NCBI RefSeq assembly: GCF_030269605.1
Contig: NZ_BSTQ01000015.1
Span: 62,001 to 126,000 of the forward strand
DNA: 64,000 nt
Origin: Lentzea sp. NBRC 105346
GTDB taxonomy: Bacteria; Actinomycetota; Actinomycetes; Mycobacteriales; Pseudonocardiaceae
Direction: 5' to 3'
The translations under genes and the position numbers were made by a program. A model generated the notes under the pieces. That model was not told where the DNA came from. It ran no database searches and was given only the letters and a program-made list of their open reading frames with translations. Below are positions 1-6,970 of the stretch, one piece after another. Position 1 is the stretch's first letter; each line of letters begins with the position of its first letter.

Positions 1-1743
1 CTGCTCGAAGTAGGAGAGCGCGGTGTGGTGCCGGCCGAGCCGCCAGTGGACGCGACCCAGGTTGTGCAGCGCCGTGCCTTCACCGATGCGGTCGCCCAGA
101 AGCGAAGCGGCCCGCGCGGCGTGGTGGTAGATGGTGATCGCGTCGCTGTGCCTGCCGGTGGAGTCGAGGTACTTGGCCAGCACCGCCATCAGTTGCAACG
201 TGTGGGTGTGCCAGCCGCGGCGCGCGGTGCAGTCGGTGACCGCGACCAGGTTGGTGTGCTCGGCCTCGAGCCACGCCGTGGCCGAGGCGACGGTGAACTC
301 CGCACGCGAAGCGAGCGCGGGTCTTCGGCGCTGCTCGGCGGGATTCAGCACGGCACGGGTCGCCGCCGCGGTGTGCAGGTAGTGGTCGAACAGGCGGGTA
401 AGCGCTTCCCGCTGCGCCGACGTCGGCTCCTCGTCGACCACGCGGGCGCTCGCATACACGCGCACGAGGTCGTGCAGTTCGTACCGGCCGGGCGCCTTCA
501 GCTGCAACAGGTGGTCGGCCAGCAGATCGTCGAGGTGGCGCCGCGCGACATCGGAGGAGATGCCCGCCAGCGCCGCCGCGGCGTGACAGTCGAGGTCGGG
601 GCCGGGGTGCAGTGCGGCGAGCCGGAACGTTCGCTGATGAGGAGCCGAAAGAGCGCGGTAGGACAGGTCCAGCGCGACCTCGACACCGCTGTCCAGATGC
701 TGATGTTGATGCCGTTCCAGCAGCCGGTCCAGGTGATCGGACAACGACCAGCCGGGGCGTTCGGCGATCATGCCGGCCACCAGGCCCAGCGCCAGCGGCA
801 GGCGACCGACCAGCTCGCCGATCACGTCCGCGGTCGCCGGGTCGGCGTCCACACGGCCCGCGCCCGCCGTGCGGCGCAACAACTCCAGTGCCTCGGCAGG
901 CGGGAACACGCTCAGCGCGACGCGGCGCGCGTCGGGCAGACCCGGCAGGGTGCGCCGCGTGGTCACCAGCACCAGGCTCGACGGGTGCTCCGGCAGCAAC
1001 GGCCGGACCTGGTCCTCGGTCACCGCGTTGTCCAGCAGTACCAACGCCTTGCGGCCCGCGAGCAGCTTGCGGTACTCGCGGGTGCGACCGGCGAGGTCCA
1101 GGCCGTGGATGCGGTCGCCGGGCACGCCGAGGTGGCGCAGGAACCCGTCCAGCACCGCGGCCGGATCGGCGGGCGGCCGATCGCGGTCGTAACCCCGCAG
1201 GTTGACCACGAGCCGCAGCTCGGCGGGATGCCGATGTGCCGCGTGCACGGCGAGTTTCGTTTTTCCGACCCCCGCCATGCCCTCGATCACGACCACGCCC
1301 GGCGCGTCGAGGATCGCTCGGATTTCCTTGTCCCGCCCGGTGAACACGTGGATGTCGTCGGGCAGCGTGCCGGTGACGCGCACGATCTCGGCCTCGGTCG
1401 CGACTCCGGTGATCACCTGGTGCGCCAGCCGCCACTCGGCGGCACTGGCGGAGTCGTCACCCAGTAGCACCAACGCGATCTGGACGACCAGCTCCACGTC
1501 CAGGCGAGTGCGCCCAGGCTGGAAACAGCGGAAAACCGTGTTGTAGGCGGGAATTTCCGCGATTCCCCGGCCGCGCCGGAAAGCCACCACCCGCCGGTGG
1601 ATCTCGTGATAGCTCAACCCCGACCACGACTTCAACGCCCGCAGCCGCCCGGCGAGATCCTCGAACGTCCGCGCCCCCTGCGGACTCGGCGGATCACCGA
1701 CCGGCCGGACGAGAACCCCTCGGGCCACGCGCCGCCCCCTCAT
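1..1743 (-). CDS. NB-ARC/TPR signalling regulator with N-terminal DNA-binding-like domain (3' end outside window)
   Basis: The reading frame is open for 581 codons from an ATG at 1743 and has no stop before the window edge, so the C-terminus is missing. Residues about 25-95 form a small helical domain like the XRE-type region that precedes NB-ARC modules in actinomycetes. A P-loop GMAGVGKT lies at about 155-162 and a Walker B KALVLLDN follows near 235, marking a STAND ATPase. The last visible residues (GRVHWRLGRHHTALSYFEQ) are a TPR unit, so more TPRs probably lie outside the window. Such proteins are ATP-dependent transcriptional switches related to AfsR but lacking the SARP domain. No clear ribosome site precedes the ATG, so the start is uncertain. 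It is divergent from the protease at 1892. The family call is firm; the target is unknown. Confidence 0.85.
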   Translation of the reverse strand, partial: MRGRRVARGVLVRPVGDPPSPQGARTFEDLAGRLRALKSWSGLSYHEIHRRVVAFRRGRGIAEIPAYNTVFRCFQPGRTRLDVELVVQIALVLLGDDSASAAEWRLAHQVITGVATEAEIVRVTGTLPDDIHVFTGRDKEIRAILDAPGVVVIEGMAGVGKTKLAVHAAHRHPAELRLVVNLRGYDRDRPPADPAAVLDGFLRHLGVPGDRIHGLDLAGRTREYRKLLAGRKALVLLDNAVTEDQVRPLLPEHPSSLVLVTTRRTLPGLPDARRVALSVFPPAEALELLRRTAGAGRVDADPATADVIGELVGRLPLALGLVAGMIAERPGWSLSDHLDRLLERHQHQHLDSGVEVALDLSYRALSAPHQRTFRLAALHPGPDLDCHAAAALAGISSDVARRHLDDLLADHLLQLKAPGRYELHDLVRVYASARVVDEEPTSAQREALTRLFDHYLHTAAATRAVLNPAEQRRRPALASRAEFTVASATAWLEAEHTNLVAVTDCTARRGWHTHTLQLMAVLAKYLDSTGRHSDAITIYHHAARAASLLGDRIGEGTALHNLGRVHWRLGRHHTALSYFEQ

Positions 1744-1891
1744 TCGGTTGTCGCGCAGAACGCTAGGGGGACCGGCCCCTTGCTGTCACCGGGTTCTGGT
1801 CGAAGTTGGTCGAGATCGGCGACACCGATTCCGCCGGACGGCACGGTCCGAACCGAAGGATTCGCTCAACAACGCAAGGGGGAGTCGGCAA

Positions 1892-3676
1892 GTGAGACTG
1901 CTCAAGAGATCGCTGGCGGTGCTGGCGGCGATGGCCGCGGTGAGTACCGGGCTCACCGCACAAGCACAGGCGGACGAGCCTCGCATCATCGGCGGTAGCC
2001 CCGCTCCTACGAACGCATACCCCTGGATGGTCTCCATCTCCAGACCCGGTGTGTTCAGCCACTGGTGTGGCGGCACGCTGATCGACCCGAACTGGATCCT
2101 GACGGCGGCGCACTGCATGCAGGGGCACACCGCGTCGGAGTTCAGCACGCTGATCGGCCAGACCCGGCTGTCCGGCGGGTCTGGCGGTGAGACCCGCGCG
2201 GTCGCCGAGATCCGCCTCCACCCGCAGTGGAACGGCAGCGTCACCAACGGTTTCGACGTCGCCCTGATGCGGCTCAGCTCGGCGTCGACCAAGGCGCCCA
2301 TCCAGTTCGCCTCCTCCGCGGAACGCGACCTGTGGATGCCCAGCACCACCGTGCGCACGATGGGCTGGGGCGCCACCTCGGAAGGCGGCGCGGGCAGCAA
2401 CGACCTCCTCGAGGTCGACGTGCCCGTCCAGCCCGACGCGACCATGACCGGCGCTGGCGTCTACGGCACCCGGTTCAAGCCGGCCACCATGGTCGGCGCC
2501 GGACCGCTCGCCGGCGGCCGCGACAGCTGCCAGGGCGACTCGGGTGGCCCGCTGCTCAGCGCCTCGCCGCGGGGCTGGAGGCAGGTCGGCATCGTCTCGT
2601 GGGGCGACGGCTGCGCCCGCCCGAACAAGCCCGGCGTGTACAGCCGGATCGGCGAGCAGGTGCTGAACGACTTCGTCCGCCAGAACGTGCCCGGCTCCGT
2701 CACCGACGGCTTCGCGGGCCCGAGCGGCGACTTCAACGGTGACGGCCGCGACGACATCGTGACGTTCACGCGCGGCGGTGCCGGGGATGTCTACGTGGCG
2801 TTGTCGAACGGTTCGTCGTTCGTCGGCACCGCGGTGAAGTGGCACGACGCCTTCGCGTTCGGCAACGAGGTCCCGATGGTGGGCGACTTCAACGGCGACA
2901 ACCGGGATGACATCGTGACGTTCACGCGTGGCGGTGCCGGGGACGTGTATGTCGCGTTGTCGAACGGCTCCTCGTTCGTCGGCAACGGCATCAAGTGGCA
3001 CGACGCCTTCGCGTTCGGCACGGAGGTGCCGCTGGTCGGTGACTTCAACGGCGACGGCCGCGACGACATCGCGACCTTCACCCGCGGCCCGGCCGCCGAC
3101 GTCTACGTGGCGCTGTCCAACGGATCGTCCTTTGTGGGCACCGCGGTGAAGTGGCACGACTTCTTCGCCGTGGGCAACGAGGTTCCGCTCGTCGGCGACT
3201 TCAACGGCGACCGCCGCGACGACATCGTCACCTTCACGCGGGGTGGCGCCGGCGACGCCTATGTGGCGCTGTCGAACGGGTCGTCGTTCGTCGGCACCTC
3301 GGTGAAATGGCACGACTCGTTCGCGTTCGGCGCTGAGTTCCCGGCGGTCGGTGACTTCAACGCCGACGGCCGCGACGACATCGCCACGTTCACCCGTGGC
3401 GGCGCGGGCGACGCCTACGTCGCACTGTCGAACGGCTCGTCGTTCGTCGGCAACGGGGTGAAGTGGCACGACGCCTTCGCCTTCGGCAGCGAGATCCCCG
3501 GCACCGGTGACTGGAACGGCGACGGTCGCGACGACATCGTCACCTTCACCCGTGGCGACAATGCCGACGTCTATTCGGCATTGTCGAACGGCTCGTCCTT
3601 CGTGGGTACGGCCGTGAAGTGGCACGACTTCTTCGCGGTCGGCGCCGAAATCCCTGCCGGCGGCACCCTCTGGTGA
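1892..3676 (+). CDS. Secreted trypsin-like serine protease (S1) with six C-terminal FG-GAP/VCBS repeats
   Basis: I start at GTG 1892, behind a GGGGGAG ribosome site; longer upstream frames lack a signal peptide at their N-terminus. Residues 1-28 are a Sec signal, and RIIGG at 31-35 looks like the activation site. The catalytic triad is His74 (TAAHC), Asp122 (FDVALM) and Ser217 (GDSGGP), with Asp211 giving trypsin-like Arg/Lys specificity. From about residue 279 there are six repeats of 52 residues, each with a DxNxDGRDD calcium-binding-like motif, expected to form part of a beta-propeller that binds a surface or substrate. Trypsin-like enzymes with FG-GAP tails are known in actinomycetes. A monocistronic exoenzyme is the simplest reading. 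Confidence 0.93.
   Translation: MRLLKRSLAVLAAMAAVSTGLTAQAQADEPRIIGGSPAPTNAYPWMVSISRPGVFSHWCGGTLIDPNWILTAAHCMQGHTASEFSTLIGQTRLSGGSGGETRAVAEIRLHPQWNGSVTNGFDVALMRLSSASTKAPIQFASSAERDLWMPSTTVRTMGWGATSEGGAGSNDLLEVDVPVQPDATMTGAGVYGTRFKPATMVGAGPLAGGRDSCQGDSGGPLLSASPRGWRQVGIVSWGDGCARPNKPGVYSRIGEQVLNDFVRQNVPGSVTDGFAGPSGDFNGDGRDDIVTFTRGGAGDVYVALSNGSSFVGTAVKWHDAFAFGNEVPMVGDFNGDNRDDIVTFTRGGAGDVYVALSNGSSFVGNGIKWHDAFAFGTEVPLVGDFNGDGRDDIATFTRGPAADVYVALSNGSSFVGTAVKWHDFFAVGNEVPLVGDFNGDRRDDIVTFTRGGAGDAYVALSNGSSFVGTSVKWHDSFAFGAEFPAVGDFNADGRDDIATFTRGGAGDAYVALSNGSSFVGNGVKWHDAFAFGSEIPGTGDWNGDGRDDIVTFTRGDNADVYSALSNGSSFVGTAVKWHDFFAVGAEIPAGGTLW
2731..3673 (+). repeat. Six tandem ~156-bp coding repeats (FG-GAP units)
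   Basis: Six consecutive units of about 156 bp encode 52-residue repeats inside the protease gene. They are very similar at the DNA level as well as in protein: the stretch encoding VALSNGSSFVG and VKWHD recurs almost unchanged. This suggests recent unit duplication or continuing homogenisation and makes copy number prone to recombination. Confidence 0.9.
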
Positions 3677-3729
3677 GGGGAGCCCACTGACGGGGCGGGG
3701 CACACGGCCGAGGCACTAACCTCGGCCGT

Positions 3730-5409
3730 GTGACGTTCTCGGTGTGGGCGCCGGCGCCCGAAAAGGTCCAGGTCCGCGTGGACGGCCACGACCACGACAT
3801 GACGCGTGACGGCGACTGGTGGCGCTCAGACGTGACCGGCACCGACTACGCGTTCGTGATCGAGGGCAAGGCCTACCCGGACCCGCGGTCGCTGTGGCAG
3901 CCCAACGGCGTGCACGAAGCCTCTCGGGTGTACTCACACGACTTCGAATGGTCCGATCACGCGTGGACCGGCCGGGCGTTGCCCGGTGGCGTGATCTACG
4001 AGCTGCACATCGGCACGTTCACCGCGGGCGGCACGTTCGACGCGGCGATCGAGAAGCTGGACCACCTGGTCGACCTGGGCGTCACGCACGTCGAGGTGAT
4101 GCCGGTCAACTCGTTCGACGGCACCCACGGCTGGGGCTACGACGGCGTGCTGTGGGGTGCGGTGCATGAGCCCTACGGCGGTCCGGACGGGTTCAAGCGG
4201 TTCGTGAACGCCTGCCACGTCCGCGGCCTCGCCGTGCTGCTGGACGTCGTCTACAACCACCTCGGTCCGTCCGGCGCCCACCTCGACCGGTTCGGCCCGT
4301 ACTTCGCCGGGCGCAACGACTGGGGACCGGGACTCAACCTCGACGGCCCGGACTCCGACGAGGTCCGCCGGTACGTGATCGACAACGCGCTGCAGTGGTT
4401 GCGCGACTTCCACGTGGACGGCCTGCGACTGGACGCCGTGCACGCGCTCGTGGACCGGCGGGCCGTGCACCTGCTGGAGGAACTGGCCGTCGAGGTGGAG
4501 GCGCTGTCCGCACACGTGCGGCGGCCGTTGACGCTGATCGCCGAGTCCGACCTCAACGACGACCGGCTCGTGACCGCGCGCGAGGGCGGCGGGTTCGGGC
4601 TGCACGCGCAGTGGTCCGACGACCTGCACCACTGCCTGCACGTGGCGCTGACCGGCGAGACCTTCGGGTACTACGCGGACTTCGCCGCTCCGGACGCGTT
4701 GCGGGGCACGTTGGAGGACGTCTTCTTCCACGCGGGCACGTGGTCGTCGTTCCGGGGCAAGCACCACGGCAAGCCCGTGGACCGGCGGCTGCCCGGCCAT
4801 CGGTTCCTCGGCTACCTGCAGAACCACGACCAGATCGGCAACCGCGCGACCGGCGACCGGCTGACCGCCTCGGTGTCGCACGAACGCCTGCTGGTGGCGG
4901 CGGCCATCGTGTTCGCCAGTCCGTACACGCCGATGATCTTCATGGGGGAGGAGTGGGCGGCCACCACGCCTTGGCAGTTCTTCGCCTCGTTCCCAGACCC
5001 CGAGCTGGCCGAGGCGGTTCGGACCGGCCGGCGCCGCGAGTTCGCCCGGCACGGCTGGGGCGAGTCCGAGGTGCCGGACCCGATGGATCCGGCCACTTTC
5101 GAACGGTCACGCCTGGACTGGGCCGAGCCGGCCGCACACGCGAGCTACCTCGAGACCTACAAAGCGCTGATCGCGTTGCGGCGGACGCATCCCGAACTCG
5201 CCGACCCCAGGCTGGACTCCTTCGTGGTCTCGGAGCACGCGTCGTGCTTCGTGCTGCACCGCGGCGCGTTGCGGGTGATCGCGAACCTCGGCGCCTCGTC
5301 GTCCGTTCACGAGGACATCGAGGTCCTGCTGGCGTCCCCGTCCGTGTCGGTGTCGGGGTCGACCGTGACGGTGCCGTCGGACGCGTTCGCGGTCGTCAGG
5401 TCGATGTGA
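3730..5409 (+). CDS. treZ: Malto-oligosyltrehalose trehalohydrolase
   Basis: This 559-residue GH13 enzyme hydrolyses the terminal maltooligosyl-trehalose bond to release trehalose in the TreY/TreZ pathway. A short N-terminal beta domain (1-80, FSVWAPAPEKVQV) is followed by the TIM barrel. Visible signatures are ELHIGTFTAGGTF, DVVYNHLGP, GLRLDAVH (nucleophile Asp235), AESDLND (acid/base Glu272) and LQNHDQIGNR (transition-state Asp). The length fits the family. GTG 3730 is the first in-frame start that gives the normal N-terminus. The partner genes treY and treX are not adjacent, although they often are in actinobacteria, so the substrate must come from elsewhere in the genome. The 3' end overlaps the convergent ANTAR gene by about 100 bp. 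Confidence 0.92.
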   Translation: MTFSVWAPAPEKVQVRVDGHDHDMTRDGDWWRSDVTGTDYAFVIEGKAYPDPRSLWQPNGVHEASRVYSHDFEWSDHAWTGRALPGGVIYELHIGTFTAGGTFDAAIEKLDHLVDLGVTHVEVMPVNSFDGTHGWGYDGVLWGAVHEPYGGPDGFKRFVNACHVRGLAVLLDVVYNHLGPSGAHLDRFGPYFAGRNDWGPGLNLDGPDSDEVRRYVIDNALQWLRDFHVDGLRLDAVHALVDRRAVHLLEELAVEVEALSAHVRRPLTLIAESDLNDDRLVTAREGGGFGLHAQWSDDLHHCLHVALTGETFGYYADFAAPDALRGTLEDVFFHAGTWSSFRGKHHGKPVDRRLPGHRFLGYLQNHDQIGNRATGDRLTASVSHERLLVAAAIVFASPYTPMIFMGEEWAATTPWQFFASFPDPELAEAVRTGRRREFARHGWGESEVPDPMDPATFERSRLDWAEPAAHASYLETYKALIALRRTHPELADPRLDSFVVSEHASCFVLHRGALRVIANLGASSSVHEDIEVLLASPSVSVSGSTVTVPSDAFAVVRSM

Positions 5410-5651
5410 TCCCAGAGCATCCGGTCGGCCTCGGCGACGGGCCGGCCCAGGAGCTCGTCGACGAACGCGGTGACCAGTCGGCGCGCCGCGACGTACAGCT
5501 TGATGTTCTGATGCTGCGACACGTGCACGAGCAGGCCGAACGCCTGCTGTGGCGTGCACGGTTTACGTGCGGCGATCAAGCCGGTCGCCTGCCCGATGAC
5601 CGTCCGGGTTTGCAGTGCCTTGCGCAGCCCCGCCACCTCGGCCTCTGTCAC
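5307..5651 (-). CDS. Small ANTAR-domain protein (RNA-binding antiterminator type)
   Basis: This 114-residue protein starts at GTG 5651 behind AAAGGAG. Residues about 5-65 match the ANTAR fold: TRTVIGQATGLIAARKPCTPQQAF followed by the AARRLV helix, i.e. the three-helix RNA-binding bundle. ANTAR proteins bind paired hairpins and prevent transcription termination. This one has no GAF or receiver domain, so its input is unknown. The acidic, Ser/Asp-rich last 25 residues are read from DNA that is also the end of treZ on the other strand. A near-perfect hairpin lies about 60 bp upstream at 5711-5753, but its two-base loop does not resemble the usual hexanucleotide-loop ANTAR target. Confidence 0.8.
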   Translation of the reverse strand: MTEAEVAGLRKALQTRTVIGQATGLIAARKPCTPQQAFGLLVHVSQHQNIKLYVAARRLVTAFVDELLGRPVAEADRMLWDHIDLTTANASDGTVTVDPDTDTDGDASRTSMSS

Positions 5652-5710
5652 CGCCGGGCTCCTTTCGCGTCACTGGTCGTAGGGCACGCCAGCAACGCGA
5701 CAGGCTTCGG

Positions 5711-5753
5711 GAGAACCCAGAGCAAGCCGGTGCCGGCTTGCGGCTGGGTTCTC
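5711..5753. repeat. Long near-perfect hairpin between the ANTAR gene and csbD
   Basis: GAGAACCCAG (5711-5720) pairs with CTGGGTTCTC (5744-5753), and inside them GCAAGCCGG (5722-5730) pairs with CCGGCTTGC (5733-5741), leaving a two-base loop and a small bulge. The element sits between divergently transcribed genes, upstream of both promoters. It could be a cruciform, a repeat-family unit or a protein site. No U-tract makes it a clear terminator. Confidence 0.6.
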
Positions 5754-5780
5754 AACCGCAGGCGATCACTTTAGCCCGTC

Positions 5781-5805
5781 GTTTTGGACCTGAACCCAGG
5801 GGTAA
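5781..5805 (+). promoter_or_regulatory. Sigma-B/F-like promoter of csbD-udgX
   Basis: GTTTT at 5781-5785 and GGGTAA at 5800-5805 are 14 bases apart, matching the GTTT-N14-16-GGGTAW pattern of actinobacterial general-stress sigma factors. The expected start site falls within a few bases of the csbD ATG at 5815, and no ribosome site is present, so the mRNA is probably leaderless. csbD is itself a classic sigma-B-controlled gene in Bacillus, which supports the reading. Confidence 0.65.
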
Positions 5806-5814
5806 CCACTAGCC

Positions 5815-5994
5815 ATGGGTACCGATGACAAGTTCGAGAACAAGGCAGAGGAACTCAAGGGGCGCGCCAAGGAGACCATGGGTGACGCCACCGACAACGA
5901 GCAGTGGCAGGCCGAGGGCAAGGCCGAGAAGGCCAAGGGTGCCCTCAAGCAGGCCGGTGAGAAGGTCAAGGACGCCTTCCGCGACGACAAGTGA
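5815..5994 (+). CDS. CsbD-family stress-response protein
   Basis: This 59-residue, highly charged protein reads MGTDDKFENKAEELKGRAKE at its start, followed by a second KAEKAKGALKQAGEKVKDAF segment. That is the CsbD pattern of amphipathic helices rich in Lys, Glu and Ala. CsbD proteins are abundant general-stress proteins of unknown biochemical role. The gene follows the sigma-B-like promoter directly, and its stop overlaps the start of the udgX-like gene (GTGA), so the two are translationally coupled. Confidence 0.9.
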   Translation: MGTDDKFENKAEELKGRAKETMGDATDNEQWQAEGKAEKAKGALKQAGEKVKDAFRDDK

Positions 5995-6608
5995 CCTCAA
6001 CTGCGCGCAGCGCCGCCGAGTTCGTCCCCGCCGGGGCGGACTTGGCGGCGCTGCGTTCCGCCGCCTGCGGGTGCCGCGGCTGCGACCTCTACCAGGGCGC
6101 CATCCAGACCGTGTTCGGTGAAGGCTCCCCGGACGCGCGGGTGATGATGGTGGGGGAGCAGCCCGGTGACCAGGAGGATCGCAAAGGTCACCCGTTCGTG
6201 GGACCTGCGGGCCGGCTGCTCGACAAGGCCCTGGCCGAGGCGAACATCGACCGCGGCCAGGTGTACGTGACGAACGCGGTGAAGCACTTCAAGTTCACCG
6301 AACGCGGCAAGCGGCGAATTCACCAGACGCCGAAGCGGACCGAGGTGCTCGCGTGTCTGCCGTGGCTGGAGGCGGAGCTCTCTCGGGTGAAGCCCGATCT
6401 CGTCGTGTGCCTGGGCGCTGTGGCGGCGAAGGCGCTGATGGGCTCGTCGTTCAAGTTGACCGAGCATCGCGGTGAGGTTCTGCTGCGGGAGGACTACCGG
6501 TTGATCGTGACCGTGCATCCGTCGGCGGTGCTGCGGGCGCCGGATCGTGACGCCGCGTATCGCGAGTTCGTTGACGACTTGGTCAGCGTGCGCGAGGCGA
6601 TGAAATAG
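5991..6608 (+). CDS. udgX: UdgX-type uracil-DNA-binding protein (family 4-like UDG, uracil-linking)
   Basis: At 205 residues it has the UDG motif A region GEQPGDQEDRKGHPFVGPAG (about 55-74), motif B HPSAVLR (176-182) and iron-sulfur cysteines in the CGCRGC cluster (26-31), Cys122 and Cys140. The stretch KRRIH at about 107-111 is the insertion loop that distinguishes UdgX from ordinary family 4 glycosylases. In characterised UdgX the histidine of this loop forms a covalent bond with the deoxyribose after uracil excision, giving a tight uracil-DNA adduct. GTG 5991 overlaps the csbD stop. The assignment rests on the loop and is firm; the physiological role in DNA repair is less certain. Confidence 0.9.
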   Translation: MTSTARSAAEFVPAGADLAALRSAACGCRGCDLYQGAIQTVFGEGSPDARVMMVGEQPGDQEDRKGHPFVGPAGRLLDKALAEANIDRGQVYVTNAVKHFKFTERGKRRIHQTPKRTEVLACLPWLEAELSRVKPDLVVCLGAVAAKALMGSSFKLTEHRGEVLLREDYRLIVTVHPSAVLRAPDRDAAYREFVDDLVSVREAMK

Positions 6609-6610
6609 GA

Positions 6611-6792
6611 CGACCCCCGGACCGCTTCCCCGCGCTAGGAGAAGCGGGGCCGAGCGGGACCAAGTGCTCGGAGTCCGGGGGCCGGGTGGCTGCCTGGTAT
6701 TCACCAGGGGGTCACCGGTTGGTGGTCCTAGCGGACAGCCACCTCACGAGTCCCGTAGCTATACAACTTCGGACCACCTCCTCTCTTGTGTA
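6611..6792 (-). ncRNA. Candidate structured RNA with leader peptide and mutually exclusive stems
   Basis: On the minus strand a promoter-like pair, TTGCGA (6822-6827) and TAGGTT (6798-6803) with 18-base spacing, predicts a transcript of about 180 nt starting near 6791. It carries a strong ribosome site and a 12-codon ORF. GGTGGTCC of the ribosome site can pair with 6721-6728, while GGTGGCTG at the ORF end can pair with 6684-6691; the two pairings interleave. The 3' part is a three-way junction: outer stem 6612-6622 with 6673-6683 and inner hairpins 6622-6647 and 6650-6671. One outer pair is U-G on the minus strand but A-C on the plus strand, which favours the minus strand. The family is not identified, and no downstream minus-strand gene follows. 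Confidence 0.5.
6728..6766 (-). CDS. Putative 12-residue leader peptide
   Basis: A TTG at 6766 opens a frame reading YSYGTREVAVR after the initiator and ending in TAG at 6728. AGGAGGTGGTCC (6771-6782) is an almost full-length Shine-Dalgarno sequence 10 bases upstream. The ORF ends within the GGTGGCTG arm of the RNA, so ribosome position would choose between the two alternative stems. There is no run of one amino acid, so an amino-acid attenuator is not indicated. The evidence is the ribosome site and geometry only. Confidence 0.35.
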   Translation of the reverse strand: MYSYGTREVAVR

Positions 6793-6970
6793 CCGCGAAC
6801 CTATGCGTTGATCTCCAGCCGTCGCAACGGGTTTTTCGAGCTCTGGGGAAAACGTATTCATCCGACCGTTACCCTTGCTTGACCCTGGTGTGTGCTAGGT
6901 CATACGCTTCGCAACTAGTACACATCGGATCTTTCGTGCACCGCCGCCGCGATGACGAAGGGGTTGGGCT

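Noticed and set aside
25..1467. Long plus-strand frame (480 codons) opposite the NB-ARC gene
   Set aside because: Arg/Val/Gln-rich shadow; the minus-strand frame has a P-loop, Walker B and TPR motifs.
1763..3703. 646-codon minus-strand frame over the protease
   Set aside because: Shadow of the FG-GAP repeats; no domain, and the plus strand has a complete catalytic triad.
6664..6882. Plus-strand 72-codon ORF in the udgX-GH95 gap
   Set aside because: No ribosome site, and it runs through the structured-RNA region.
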